A stretch of 64,000 nt of DNA from Cherax quadricarinatus. Lineage: Eukaryota > Arthropoda > Malacostraca > Decapoda > Parastacidae. The notes under the pieces were generated by a model. That model worked only from the letters and a program-made list of their open reading frames with translations, had not been told where the DNA came from and searched no databases. A program made the position numbers and the translations under genes. This document shows positions 1 through 12,617 of the stretch, piece after piece; position 1 is the stretch's first letter, and each line of letters opens with the position of its first letter. Location: contig NC_091374.1 of assembly GCF_038502225.1 (NCBI RefSeq), positions 7,971,151 through 8,035,150 of the forward strand, read 5' to 3'.

Positions 1-612
1 GTGTGCAAGTTCGGTACTAGTCCCTCTAGGATTTTCCAGGTGTATATAATCATGTATCTCTCCCTCCTGCGTTCCAGGGAATACAAGTTTAGGAACCTCA
101 AGCGCTCCCAATAATTGAGGTGTTTTATCTCCGTTATGCGCGCCGTGAAAGTTCTCTGTACATTTTCTAGGTCGGCAATTTCACCTGCCTTGAAAGGTGC
201 TGTTAGTGTGCAGCAATATTCCAGCCTAGATAGAACAAGTGACCTGAAGAGTGTCATCATGGGCTTGGCCTCCCTAGTTTTGAAGGTTCTCATTATCCAT
301 CCTGTCATTTTTCTAGCAGATGCGATTGATACAATGTTATGGTCCTTGAAGGTGAGATCCTCCGACATGATCACTCCCAGGTCTTTGACGTTGGTGTTTC
401 GCTCTATTTTGTGGCCAGAATTTGTTTTGTACTCTGATGAAGATTTAATTTCCTCATGTTTACCATATCTGAGTAATTGAAATTTCTCATCGTTGAACTT
501 CATATTGTTTTCTGCAGCCCACTGAAAGATTTGGTTGATGTCCGCCTGGAGCTTTGCAGTGTCTGCAACGGAAGACACTGTCATGCAGATTCGGGTGTCA
601 TCTGTGTGGGCT
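1..612 (-). mobile_element. LINE fragment, RT C-terminal region (family L-A)
   Basis: Read on the minus strand this is the same sequence as about 22300-22890 of the LINE at 21.6-23.3 kb, with only scattered substitutions. It encodes the part of the reverse transcriptase after the FADDT box (AAENNMKFNDEKFQLL, then KDLGVIMSEDLTFKDH, then the thumb/C-terminal region). The copy is cut by the window start on its 3' side and stops abruptly near 612 on its 5' side, the usual result of 5' truncation. The plus-strand open frames across it are antisense shadows. It is not a host gene. Confidence 0.85.
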
Positions 613-1859
613 ATTTGTGTATTTATCCTCCCCCTTCCCACAACTACTCTAGCAGAAATAATACATTTACAGAACAAACATCAGTTTTTTATGCCACAGA
701 CATAAAGAAATTTGCTTGAATACATTTTAATTAACATTAATTTTGTCATCACTACCACTGACGCACTAACACAAGTTGACGTCACATGTTGAGAGAGGTT
801 ACAGTCCCTCTTGGCATACAGCTCCTGCCATCACTAACGATAATAAATACAAGAATATAGACTGAAGACAAAACCAGTGGGTAAGGGACAAGTTTTTCAA
901 GTTTCCATAATAAATGTCCCATTGCTGCACAGGTGTCTTAATTGTATCCTAGTCGGTGGCACATGACACGATAATTGTAGTAGTGAGTCCTCACCAGGGA
1001 TGCGGATTTACCCTTAGTTAGCCAATTATAAGAGTATAAAATGAGTGAATAATTCATTACACTCATCTTTCTTCCAAAGCATAAAGTCATCCAGTCTCAG
1101 GCATCACGTCTAGTATAATATTGTATTTTATCTCTCTTTCGTATGTCTAGTATTACATTATCACTTTTCTTCCGTATATCTAACATGACATTGCTTTGTG
1201 CGAAGATAAAGTTGCTATAACCGGATGTAGAAATGCAAGCTGCCTTGTTTGTTGTGTGTAATGGACGAGGTAATGAAACTTGTCAGGTGTTATTATCTTT
1301 CATTCTATTATCCCTCTGTGCCTAACTAAGCGGAGGTGTGGCAGCTGAAGCTACTGATGAAGGTTTCCCAGTATGACAACACTACACAGTGGCTGTGTCC
1401 ATGGTACTTTGACAGTGCAGTACTTCGCATAGGCTTGAAATAATCTCATGGCCAAAGTTCAGGGCATTATAATAACGAAGAAGTTATTCTTAGAGTAGGT
1501 AAATTACAGGCTGGCTTGAACAGCTGATCAGGTGATTCTAAGGAATTCTGAACATTACTTATGAGCTCGCTGATAAAGATCTCAGTACAGGAATACACAA
1601 GAATATTTTACCAGTGTGTCACATAATCGATTCAGTTTTCATGATGGACAGGGAGGGAAAACACTTTAAAATACTAATTCTGTATTCAGCTTGGGAGATG
1701 GTGCAACAATGTAATTTATACAACAGAATATGCACAGATTGTGCAACTAATGTTAAATTTAAGATACATCAAGAATACCCTCATAGACAGGAGCAGGATC
1801 CTGGTTTCTTCTAAATCTGCATACCACAACTTATTAAGCATAGAGAGAGAAAGAGAGAA
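613..1859. other. No recognised feature
   Basis: AT-rich sequence without a credible coding frame, RNA gene or recognised repeat. Short open frames here have no domain signature and I do not call them. Confidence 0.5.
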
Positions 1860-2590
1860 TTTGACTCCAAACTAACCATGAAGAACAATGTTGTAAATCT
1901 TGCAAACAAGGCAGCCAGGAAGCTTACAGCACTTCGCCGTATCTCGCATCTGCTGGACAGTAGGGGTTGCAAGATCCTGTACGAGGCACAAGTACGCTCA
2001 CACCTTGAGTATGCTCCACTTTCTTGGTTTGCCTGCCCCCCCTCTCATCTGCGACTGCTTGACAGAGTAGAGAACAGAGCAAGACGTCTCATCTCTCGCC
2101 TGGACCCATCCTGGATAGATCTGTCATTTCAGCAGAGCCTTCAACATAGGAGGGATGTGGGTGGCCTTACTGTTATGTACAAGGCCAATATTGTCAAAAT
2201 ACCACACTTGGATCCACTTCGAGGACAGCGTGAGACAAGCTTTTATGCCACAAGACGGGCAGAAAGCAGTAACTTCACTCTGGCTGTACCCTTCTCCAGA
2301 ACATCACTCCATCTGAGATCATACATACCCAGGATGACTCGAGTATGGAACACATTCGTACAGCATAATGATGTCAACGAGATAAAGTCAGTTGATCAAA
2401 TGAAAATGCTGGCCCACAGATGGCTCCAACTTCATCCTGTTCCCTACTTGTATGTCTCATAACAATAAAAATGCTTTCAAATGAGCTGATGTAGGTAACA
2501 GCTCTTAGCTTGCCAATAAAGTTAGGAATCCTTAACCTGTAAATAGCTTGTCAATAAAGCTAGGGATCCTTAATATTGTCAAACCCTGTG
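1860..2590 (+). mobile_element. 5'-truncated non-LTR retrotransposon, RT C-terminal domain and 3' end
   Basis: The frame from 1860 to 2462 encodes about 200 residues typical of the C-terminal part of Jockey/CR1-like reverse transcriptases: FDSKLTMKNNVVNLANKA, then LYEAQVRSHLEYAPLSW, then a basic linker and RMTRVWNTF near the end. The frame is open before the ATG at 1878, so that Met is internal and not a real start. The palm domain with FADD is absent. After the stop a 3' UTR contains two near-copies of a CAATAAAG(C/T)TAGG motif and runs into a GA microsatellite, which probably grew from the 3' tail. A dead insertion; the clade is uncertain. Confidence 0.8.
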
Positions 2591-2591
2591 T

Positions 2592-2594
<3 letters not shown>

Positions 2595-2660
<66 letters not shown>
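2595..2660. repeat. (GA)n microsatellite
   Basis: Uninterrupted GA dinucleotide run of about 33 units directly 3' of the LINE fragment. It produces spurious RERERE and SLSLSL frames. Confidence 0.97.
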
Positions 2661-2663
<3 letters not shown>

Positions 2664-3639
2664 AATACAAATAAATATTGAAAAAAAAACTTTTCTGGAA
2701 GTACATGACGTAAGTTGCTTCCAGGAATTTACGTCCTTCGTCGTGGCTACCTCAAAGATTTTTACTTTATCAAGGGGCAGTTTAGTAAGTGTAAAGAAAA
2801 CCAATTATTGTCACTTAATACAATGTTGCCACAGGCCTTTACAGTCTTTCCCATCCCCCTTCTCCAGTTCCAAAATACTAGCTAGCTTTTGTTTGTTCTA
2901 CCAATGAAAACAAAAAGTAGTCTTAACACCATTGAACCCTTAATCGCACTCAAAGAACAAGAAAGTGATACCCTTCTGTTTCTTGAAGTCTAGCTTATCA
3001 GTCTAGACGAATAACTAAAATATAAAGCCTACCACAAGCATACCAACAAGAGCAAACTAATGCACTACTTGCATCCCCAGTCTCTGTCCCCATTCTGACT
3101 TCATCCCGCGTTTTTATGGTGTGACTTGTTCATTGTTTGGTAGTTACTATTACGACATTCACGAAGCGCCACCAAATTCAGAAGAACCACACAGCTCCCG
3201 GGAAATTGAAGGCAACCAAATCTGATGGGAGGGCAGCTTCAACCTCTCTGACTCGTATCTCTGCACCAGTTAGATTATGTTATGTAAGCTTTGTCAGGAA
3301 ACAGGACAAGTGTTTCCTGATGCGGGTCTTAGTCATATGATGACCCAGCAGCTGGAGCTTTTGGTCATCTGGCCGAGGTCTTCCGCTGGCTTACCAGTTC
3401 ACCCAGTATTAGGGCAGCCACCTAGGAGGGAAGCCTGGTAGTGTGAGGGGACCCACATGCCAGCAACATTACCTGCTTGACTACTGTCTCTGGGAGCAGG
3501 AAAGTTTACCTGGTATTCCACCTCCGGCCATCCAAGTCAAACCATAAACGGAAGGGTAAAGTCTGCAAGCAGGGGATACGCCGCGCACTCTTAATTCCTT
3601 GGAAATCATATGCTCGTCACGTGAAAAGAACTGGTTGCT
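2661..3639. other. No recognised gene
   Basis: No credible coding frame. The right part (from about 3340) may be the 5' untranslated region of the CR1-like element that follows, but the 5' boundary cannot be fixed from one copy. Confidence 0.4.
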
Positions 3640-3788
3640 AGTAGTAGTACTGAAGCAGGCCTACTGATCTATGTAAGGCAGGTCCAAGTTACATCCATAC
3701 ACACACACACAAACTGTATGTAGAGGTCCTGTCAAACCCACATGGGGCCAAAACAAAGGCAGGGAGCACACTAGGACAGAATGAGAGG

Positions 3789-4442
3789 TTGGAAGACACT
3801 GAAGGAACTAGGACATGTGCAGGGACCTTACCAGATACCTGTGGGGGCCAGGAACAGGTGAGCAGGAAGGACAAACCAAGAAGCATAGGGGCCATAACTA
3901 GGGAAGGGACTGAAGTAAGGAACACTCCACGGGAAGAAACTAAAACACATCAGAGGATGCAATGGGAGACACAGTGAGAGGTGGAAAGGGAGAGATCCGT
4001 GTTTGTCTATGGGCTAGACGAAGCTAAAGGGGAAACTTATGATGAAAGAAAGCAGGAGGAGAAAAAAGCGATTGAAGATATCATGAAGGTGATAGGCGAG
4101 GGGGACATGACCCAGGTGGCAAATTTTCGGAGAATTGGGTGGTTCACAAAGAAAAGGAATCGGCCTCTCAAAGTAATTTTCAAGGCAGAATCAACCCGAA
4201 CCATGATCCTGCAGGAGAAAGCACGGCTGAGAGGCAAGCAGGAGTTCCGGAGTGTGTACCTCGATCGAGACAGAACACAGGACGAAAGGAAGACGATGAA
4301 AGAGAGAGCTCAAAAACGAAAGGAGAAATGGGAGGAAATGAAAAAGGAGAGCAGAATAACCCAGGATCAAATGGAAGGACAAGCACACCCCCCAGAAACA
4401 CCTGCAGAAGGACTCCAGCCACGACACCCCCAAGGCAACTGA
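3789..4442 (+). pseudogene. CR1-like ORF1 protein, one in-frame stop
   Basis: A single reading frame from the ATG at 3789 to the stop at 4440-4442, broken once by TGA at 3975-3977. After the stop comes RSVFVYGLDEAKGE, an acidic/basic helical stretch, RPLKVIFKAESTRTMILQ and YLDRDRTQDERKTMKERAQ. This arrangement (RRM-like fold, then a basic C-terminal segment ending in a D-x-T/Q-xxER motif) is typical of ORF1p of CR1/L2/L1-type elements, which coat the element RNA as chaperones. The stop is probably a nonsense mutation of an Arg or Gln codon. The 3' part overlaps the open frame of ORF2. Confidence 0.7.
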
Positions 4443-4509
4443 GCAATCCAAACCAACCATCACACACCGATCCCTCTGTTTCCACCCCCCGCACCACAGG
4501 TACAGTATT

Positions 4510-7230
4510 AGAACAGAAGTTGAAGGTTTGGTACACAAATGCAGATGGATTAACGAATAAACATGAGGAATGGCAAGAAAGAATCAATGAGAAGTCCCCA
4601 GACATCATAGTTACAGAAACAAAACTCACAGAGACAACAACAGATGCAATCTTCCCACCAGGATACCAGATCATGAGGAAAGATAGAAAGGGCAGGGGGG
4701 GAGGTGGGGTTGCTCTGCTCGTAAAAAACAGATGGAAATTCGATAAAATGGAAGGCATAGATGAGACGGGAGAAAGAGACTACATAGCAGGTACACTTCA
4801 GTCTGGGGAACACAAAGTGGTCATTGCAGTGATGTATAATCCACCACAGAACTGCAGGAGGCCAAGAGAGGAATATGAAGAGAGCAACAGAGCAATGGTG
4901 GACACACTTGCTGAGGTGGCAAGAAGAGCTCATTCCAGCAGAGCAAAGTTGCTGGTTATGGGGGATTTCAACCACAGGGAGATCGACTGGGAAAACCTGG
5001 AGCCACATGGGGGTCCCGAAACATGGAGAGCCAGGATGTTGGACGTGGTGCTGGAAAACCTCATGCACCAACATGTTAAGGACACTACCAGAGTGAGAGG
5101 GGAGGATGAACCAGCAAGATTGGACCTTATGTTCACCCTGGGCAGCTCAGACATTGAGGACATCAAGTATGAGAGTCCCCTAGGAGCTAGCGACCACGTG
5201 GTTCTGTGCTTTGAATACATAGAGCTGCAAGTGGAGAGAATAACAGGAGTTGAATGGGAAAAGCCTGACTATAAAAGAGGGGACTACATAGAGTTGAAGA
5301 ACTTCCTGCAGGAGGTCCAGTGGGACAGAGAACTGGCAGGAAAGCCAGTAAATGAAATGATGGAATATGTAACAACAAAATGCAAGGAGGCAGTGGAAAA
5401 GTTTATTCCCAAGGGCAACAGTAACAACGGGAAGACCAGAACGAGCCCCTGGTTTACCCGACGGTGTAAGGAAGCAAAAACAAAGTGCAATAGAGAATGG
5501 AAAAAGTACAGAAGGCAGAGAACACACGAAAATAGGGAGATCAGTCGTAGAGCCAGGAATGAGTATGCACAGGTAAGGAGGGAGGCCCAGCGACAGTATG
5601 AAAATGACATAGCATCGAGAATCAAGACTGACCCGAAACTGTTGTATAGCCACATCAGGAGGAAGACAACAGTCAAAGACCAGGTGATCAGATTAAGGAC
5701 AGAAGGTGGAGAACTCACAAGAAATGATCAGGAGGTATGTGAGGAGCTGAACAGGAGATTTAAGGAAGTTTTTACAGTAGAGACAGGAAGGGCTGTGGGA
5801 AGACAGCACAGAAGGGAACATCAAGAGGGAATATACCAACAAGTGCTGGATGACATACGAACAACTGAGGAGGAGGTGAAGAAGCTCTTAAGTGACCTTG
5901 ACACCTCAAAGGCGATGGGACCGGACATCTCCCCATGGGTCCTTAGAGAAGGAGCAGAGATGCTGTGCGTGCCTCTAACCACAATCTTCAACACATCCCT
6001 TGAAACTGGGCAACTACCTGAGAAATGGAAGACAGCTAATGTAGTCCCCATATTTAAGAAAGGAAACAGAAACGAGGCACTAAACTACAGACCTGTGTCT
6101 CTGACATGTATTGTGTGCAAAGTCATGGAGAAGATTATCAGGAGGAGAGTGGTCGAACACCTGGAAAGGAACAAGATTATAAATGAAAACCAGCATGGGT
6201 TCATGGAAGGCAAATCCTGTATCACAAACCTCCTGGAGTTTTATGACAAGGTAACAGAAGTAAGACACGAGAGAGAGGGGTGGGTAGATTGCGCTTTCCT
6301 AGACTGCAGGAAGGCCTTTGACACAGTTCCCCACAAGAGATTAGTGCAGAAGCTGGAGGATCAGGCGCATGTAAAAGGGAGGGCACTGCAATGGATAAGG
6401 GAATACCTGACAGGGAGGCAGCAACGAGTCATGGTACGTGAAGAGGTATCACAGTGGGCGCCTGTCACGAGCGGGGTCCCACAGGGGTCAGTTCTAGGAC
6501 CAGTGCTATTTTTGATATATGTGAACATGATGGAAGGAATAGACTCTGAAGTGTCCCTGTTCGCAGATGACGTGAAGTTGATGAGAAGAATTAAATCGGA
6601 GGAGGATGAGGCAGGACTGCAAAGAGACCTGGGCAGGCTGGACATGTGGTCCAGTAACTGGCTTCTCGAATTCAATCCAGCCAAATGCAAAGTCATGAAG
6701 ATTGGGGAGGGGCAAAGAAGACCGCAGACAGAGCATAGGCTAGGTGGACAAAGACTACAGACCTCACTCAGGGAGAAAGACCTTGGGGTGACCATAACAC
6801 CGAGCACATCACCGGAGGCACACATCAACCAAATAACTGCTGCAGCATACGGGCGCCTGGCAAACTTGAGAATAGCGTTCCGATACCTTAATAAGGAATC
6901 GTTCAAGACACTGTACACTGTGTATGTTAGGCCCATACTGGAGTATGCAGCACCAGTCTGGAACCCACACCTGGTCAAGCACGTCAAGAAGTTAGAGAAA
7001 GTACAAAGGTTTGCAACAAGGCTAGTCCCAGAGCTCAAGGGAATGTCGTAAGAGGAAAGGTTAAGGGAAATCGGACTGACGACACTGGAGGACAGAAGGG
7101 TCAGGGGAGACATGATAACGATATACCTAGATACTGCGGGGAATAGACAAGGTAGACAGAGATGGGATGTTCCAGAGAGGGGACACAGGGACAAGGGGTC
7201 ACAACTGGAAGCTGAAGACTCAGACGAGTC
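4510..7230 (+). pseudogene. CR1-like ORF2: AP endonuclease + reverse transcriptase
   Basis: The frame is open from 4139 to 7051, but its first about 120 codons lie over ORF1 in another frame and are probably not translated; recognisable protein begins at LKVWYTNADGLTNKH (about 4520). Endonuclease: NADGL, TETKL, MGDFN (about 4959) and ASDH (about 5183). RT: SKAMGPD, NVVPIFKKG, NYRPVSLT, NQHGF, DCRKAFDTVPH, SGVPQGSVLGP and FADD at 6560-6571. The product would nick target DNA and prime reverse transcription there. Compared with the 58-kb copy it lacks one codon after GPD (about 5927) and one after YVN (about 6525), and a Tyr codon has become TAA at 7049-7051; similarity continues in frame to about 7120. 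Probably inactive. Confidence 0.88.
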
Positions 7231-7235
7231 AGACG

Positions 7236-7853
7236 AACTCAGAAATATCCAAAATTTATGAAATAGGTAATGATTTAAAATACCCAAGAAATGTAATTGA
7301 TAAATCTTTTAAAGTTGCTAGAAACACTTTTTATAATCCAAAAAGGGACAACCAGCCTTATTCAACTAAAAATATGTTGGTTCTCCCTTACCATGAAAAC
7401 TTGGTTGATATGCCTTCTCTTCTTAAGACTTTTAATATTAAAGTTGTATTCAAAAATCTTGATACAGTACAAAAACTTTTGATAAAGAATTCCCCCCAAA
7501 ATGCTGATGGATGTGTCTATAAGATTCCTTGTAAAATTTGCGATAAAGTTTATTACGGTCAAACTGGTAAAAATCTCGAACTAAGATTAAAACAACATAA
7601 ATATAGCATTAGAACTGGACAAGATTCCAATGCTCTATTTATTCATGTAAGAGATTTTAACTATCCAATTGATTTTTAAAAAGTTGAGAAAGTAGTATCA
7701 AGCAAGTCCATGGTCGACAGGAATATAATTGAATCTTGTTTCATAAAAAGCAGTTTTGACAATAATATGAATATTTCCTTTGGTTTATATAAATTAGATC
7801 CATTTATAATTAATAGAATTTGGGAAGAATTTAATAATACACTGGACAAATAA
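7236..7853 (+). pseudogene. Penelope-like element, C-terminal GIY-YIG endonuclease (PLE1)
   Basis: The frame encodes the end of a PLE reverse transcriptase and its GIY-YIG nuclease: a KNSPQNADG linker, then GCVYKIPCKICDKVYYGQTG with the C-x2-C pair and the YYGQTG core, then LRLKQHKYSIRTG. An in-frame TAA at 7677-7679 splits it; the same frame continues as KVEKVVSSKSMVDRN, then GLYKLDPFI, and ends with TAA at 7851-7853, as in PLE C-termini. PLE proteins combine telomerase-like RT with a GIY-YIG nuclease. The open frame that starts at 7167 is a chance fusion with CR1 sequence. The base composition is much more AT-rich than the CR1 element beside it. Confidence 0.85.
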
Positions 7854-8290
<437 letters not shown>

Positions 8291-8547
8291 TAATTTATTT
8301 TATTATTAGCACACTGGCCGATTCCCACCAAGGCAGGGTGGCCCGAAAAAGAAAAACTTTCACCATCATTCACTCCATCACTGTCTTGCCAGAAGGGTGC
8401 TTTACACTACAGTTTTTAAACTGCAACATTAACGCCCCTCCTTAAGAGTGCAGGTACTGTACTTCCCATCTCCAGGACTCAAGCCCGGCCTGCCAATTTC
8501 CCTGAATCCCTTCATAAATGTTACTTTGCGCACACTCCAACAGCACG

Positions 8548-9962
8548 TCAAGTATTAAAAACCATTTGTCTCCATTCACTCCTATCAAACACGCTCACGC
8601 ATGCCAGCTGGGAGTCCAAGCCCCTCGCACACAAAACCTCCTTTACCCCCTCCCTCCAACCTTTCCTAGGCCGACCCCTACCCTGCCTTCCTTCCACTAC
8701 AGACTGAGACGCTCTTGAAGTCATTCTGTTTCGCTCCATACTCTCTACATGTCCGAACCACCTCAACAACCCTAACAACCCCTCCTCCTAACTTCCAAAC
8801 TACGAATTCTCTGCATTATATTCACACCACACATTGCCCTGAGACATGACATCTCCACTGCCTCCAGCCTTCTCCTCGCTGCAACATTCATCACCCATGC
8901 TTCACGCCCATATAAGAGCGTTGGTAAAACTATACTCTCATACATTCCCCTCTTTGCCTTCAAGGACAAAGTTCTTTGTCTACACAGACTCCTAAGTGCA
9001 CCACTCACCCTTTTCCCCTCATGAATTCTATGATTCACCTCATCTTTCATAGATCCATCCGCTGACACGTCCACTCCCAAATATCTGAATACATTCACCT
9101 CCTCCATACTCTCTCCCTCCAATCTGATATCCAATCTTTCGTCACCTAATCTTTTTGTTATCCTCATAATCTTACTCTTTCCTGTATTCACTTTTAATTT
9201 TCTTCTCTTACATACCCTACCAAATTCATCCACCAACCTCTGCAACTTCTCTTCAGAATCTCCCAAGAGCACAGTGTCATCAGCAAAGAGCAACTGTGAC
9301 AACTCCCACTTTATGTGTGATTCTTTATCTTTTAACCCCACGCCTCTTGCCAATACCCTCGCATTTACTTCTCTTACTACCCCATCTATAAATATATTAA
9401 ACAACCACGGTGACATCACACATCCTTGTCTAAGGCCTACTTTTACTGGGAAATAATATCCCTCTTTCCTACATACTCTAACTTGAGCCTCACTATCCTC
9501 GTAAAAACTCTTCACTGCTTTCAGTAACCTACCTCCTATACCATACACCTGCAACATCTGCCACACTGCCCCCCTATCCACCCTGTCATACGCCTTTTCC
9601 AAATCCATAAATGCCACAAAAACCTCTTTAGCCTTATCTAAATACTGTTCACTTATATGTTTCACTGTAAACACCTGGTCCACAAACCCCCTACCTTTCC
9701 TAAAGCCTCCTTCTTCATCTGCTATCCTATTCTCCGTCTTACTCTTAATTCTTTCAATAATAACTCTACCATACACTTTACCAGGTATACCCAACAGACT
9801 TATCCCCCTATAATTTTTGCACTCTCTTTTGTCCCCTTTGCCTTTATACAAAGGAACTATGCATGCTCTCTGCCAATCCCTAGGTACCTTACCCTCTTCC
9901 ATACATTTAATAAGTAATAGCATCAACCACTCCAAAACTATATCCTCACCTGCTTTTAACAT
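8548..9962 (-). pseudogene. L-R LINE reverse transcriptase and C-terminal domain
   Basis: Minus-strand RT: ACIVPLYKGKGDKRECKNYR, GFRKGRGFVDQVF, FMDLEKAYDRVDR, GLRQGCVMSPWLFNIFIDG, LLFADDTVLLG (FADDT at 9274-9288), then YLGVDVSADGSMKDEVNHR and the C-terminal MSCLRAMCGVNIMQRIRS. The frame is open for 396 codons to 8772, then continues with a frame change as LRWFGHVESMERNR and RGRPRKGW (8548-8778). All RT blocks with catalytic Asp residues are present, but upstream frameshifts prevent a full protein. Confidence 0.87.
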
Positions 9963-9970
9963 TTCTATCT

Positions 9971-10492
9971 TTATCCCATCAATCCCAGCTGCCTTACCCC
10001 TTTCATTTTACCTACTGCCTCACGAACTTCCCCCACACTCACAACTGAGACTTCCTCACTCCTACAACATGTTATTCCTCCTTGCCCTATAAATGAAATC
10101 ACAGCTTCCCTATCTTCATCAACATTTAACAATTCCTCAAAATATTCCCTCCATCTTCCCAATACCTCTAACTCTCCATTTAATAACTCTCCTCTCCCAT
10201 TTTTAACTGACAAATCCAATTGTTCTCTAGGCTTCCTTAACGTGTTAATCTCACTCCAAAACTTTTTCTTATTTTCAACAAAATTTGTTGATAACATCTT
10301 ACCCACTCTCTCATTTGCTCTCTTTTTACATTGCTTCACCACTCTCTTAACCTCTCTCTTTTTCTCAATATACTCTTCCCTCCTTGCATCACATCTACTT
10401 TGTAAAAACTTCTTATATGCTAACTTTTTCTCCCTTACTACTCTCTTTACATCATCATTCCACCAATCGCTCCTCTTCCCTCCCGCACCCAC
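9971..10492 (-). pseudogene. L-R LINE linker between endonuclease and RT
   Basis: Highly basic helical segment (KRSDWWNDDVKRVVREKKLAYKKF, split here for length as KRSDWWNDDVKRVV and REKKLAYKKF) followed by EYFEELLNVDEDRE, which is the usual connector before the RT in RTE-like and related elements. It ends with KMKG, where the RT motif GKAAGIDG should follow; that motif is present in the next frame, so a 1-nt frameshift lies near 9985. Confidence 0.78.
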
Positions 10493-11174
10493 TTTCCTGT
10501 AACCACAAACTTCTGCTGAACACTAACACTACATTTTTAAACCTACCCCATACCTCTTCGACCCCATTGCCTATGCTCTTATTAGCCCATCTATCCTCCA
10601 ATAACTGTTTATATCTTACCCTAACTGCCTCCTCTTTTAGTTTATAAACCTTCACCTCTCTCTTCCCTGATGCTTCTATTCTCCTTGTATCCCATCTACC
10701 TTTTACTCTCAGTGTAGCTACAACTAAAAAGTGATCTGATATATCTGTGGCCCCTCTATAAACATGTACATCCTGAAGTCTACTCAACAGTCTTTTATCT
10801 ACCAATACATAATCCAACAAACTACTGTCATTTCGCCCTACATCATATCCTGTATACTTATTTATCCTTTTTTTCTTAAAATATGTATTACCTATAACTA
10901 AACCCCTTTCTATACAAAGTTCAATCAAAGGGCTCCCATTATCATTTACAATTGGCACCCCAAAGTTACCTACCACACCCTCTCTAAAAGTTTCTCCTAC
11001 TTTAGCATTCAGGTCCCCTACCACAATTACTCTCTCACTTGGTTCAAAGGTTCCTATACATTCACTTAACATCTCCCAAAATCTCTCTCTCTCCCCTACA
11101 TTCCTCTCTTCTCCAGGTGCATACACGCTTATTATGACCCACTTTTTGCATCCAACCTTTACTTTAATCCACAT
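10455..11174 (-). pseudogene. L-R LINE AP endonuclease domain
   Basis: Minus-strand frame with the endonuclease core: WVIISVYAPGEE, ERVIVVGDLNAKVG, YDVGRNDSSLLDYVLVD and ATDISDHFLVVATL. These are the conserved metal-binding and catalytic blocks (GDLN, D-Y, SDH) of APE-type LINE endonucleases, which nick the target DNA. A preceding segment at 11175-11280 (GVSERVGAKEGIAIML) is in another frame, so a frameshift separates the N-terminus. Downstream the frame runs out near 10455 and the protein continues in the next frame from about 10492. Confidence 0.82.
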
Positions 11175-11320
11175 AATCCTTAATTACACATTCATATTCT
11201 CTTTTCTCCTTCCATAACTGATCCTTCAACATTATTGCTATCCCCTCCTTAGCTCCAACTCTCTCAGATACTCCAGATTTAATCCCATTTATTTCCCCCC
11301 ACCGAAACTCCCCTACCAAT

Positions 11321-11436
11321 AACGAGTGGTATTGATCAATAACAACACTGCGCTAGCCAAGGATTCGAACCCATGTTGTACTGGCCTGCCTCATTGGCTA
11401 GCGCAGTGTTGTTACTGATCAATACCACTCGTTCGT
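11321..11436. repeat. Inverted repeat with about 38-bp arms
   Basis: The left arm starts at AACGAGTGGTATTGATCAAT and ends in CTGCGCTAGCC; the right arm (about 11395-11436) is its reverse complement with one extra base. The spacer carries GGATTCGAACCCATG, the complement of a pol III box B. The structure lies exactly at the 5' edge of the L-R LINE. Confidence 0.75.
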
Positions 11437-11595
11437 GGTTACAATAATATATAAATACTGCCCGTGAGGCTAGTACACCAAACAGTTATGAGAATGAAAT
11501 TAGCTTAGAAGCTCCCACACCTCCGTATGCCCTCGGATGGCGGCCCAACAGCTAGCTGTGTGCTGGCTGCGCCATTCTTGAAGGGTTGGGTGGTC

Positions 11596-11682
11596 CTGTG
11601 GTTTAAAGCGTCATGTGGTTCTAGCTTACCATGAGGCAGGCCAGTACAACATGAGTTCGAATCCTTGGCTAGCGCAGTGTTA
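11596..11682 (+). other. tRNA-like (SINE head) sequence
   Basis: GTCCTGTGGTTTAAAGCG resembles a box A and GAGTTCGAATCC is a good box B about 50 nt later. The end GGCTAGCGCAGTGTTATTGAT repeats the arm sequence of the inverted repeat at 11321-11436 (shown here split as GGCTAGCGCAG and TGTTATTGAT). The cloverleaf is too irregular for a functional tRNA; probably a tRNA-derived SINE. Confidence 0.5.
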
Positions 11683-11683
11683 T

Positions 11684-12610
<927 letters not shown>

Positions 12611-12617
12611 CACTAAA

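Larger units (their letters stand above)
3640..7235 (+). mobile_element. Nearly full-length CR1-like LINE, 3'-interrupted
   Basis: Two-ORF non-LTR retrotransposon: an ORF1 nucleic-acid-binding protein, then an ORF2 with AP endonuclease and reverse transcriptase. A second copy of the family lies at 57586-59420 and allows comparison. This copy loses similarity near 7235, where a Penelope-like fragment begins, so its 3' UTR is missing. The 5' limit is uncertain; a CA-rich leader and a short GCAGGCCTACTG motif near 3655 may belong to its 5' UTR. Only a few substitutions and two codon deletions separate it from a coding state, so it looks fairly recent. Confidence 0.85.
8305..11330 (-). mobile_element. 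AP-endonuclease/RT LINE, frameshifted (family L-R)
   Basis: On the minus strand from about 11330 to 8305 lie an endonuclease, a linker, an RT and a 3' UTR. The 3' end (left side) reads as the complement of CACCAAGGCAGGGTGGCC, a tail also seen at 45.6 kb, 46.1 kb, 53.8 kb, 54.8 kb and 63.06 kb. The coding region is broken by frameshifts near 11170, 10470-10490 and 9965-9990. The window-end copy (63040-64000) belongs to the same family. RTE/Nimb-like by general look, but I cannot fix the clade. Confidence 0.85.

Noticed and set aside
4180..5718. Several long minus-strand frames opposite the CR1 ORF2
   Set aside because: Antisense shadows of a purine-rich coding strand; no conserved motif.
7167..7679. 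A 170-codon open frame as one gene
   Set aside because: Its first part is CR1 RT C-terminal sequence in a wrong frame and the rest is the Penelope-like GIY-YIG domain; it is a chance fusion at an element junction.
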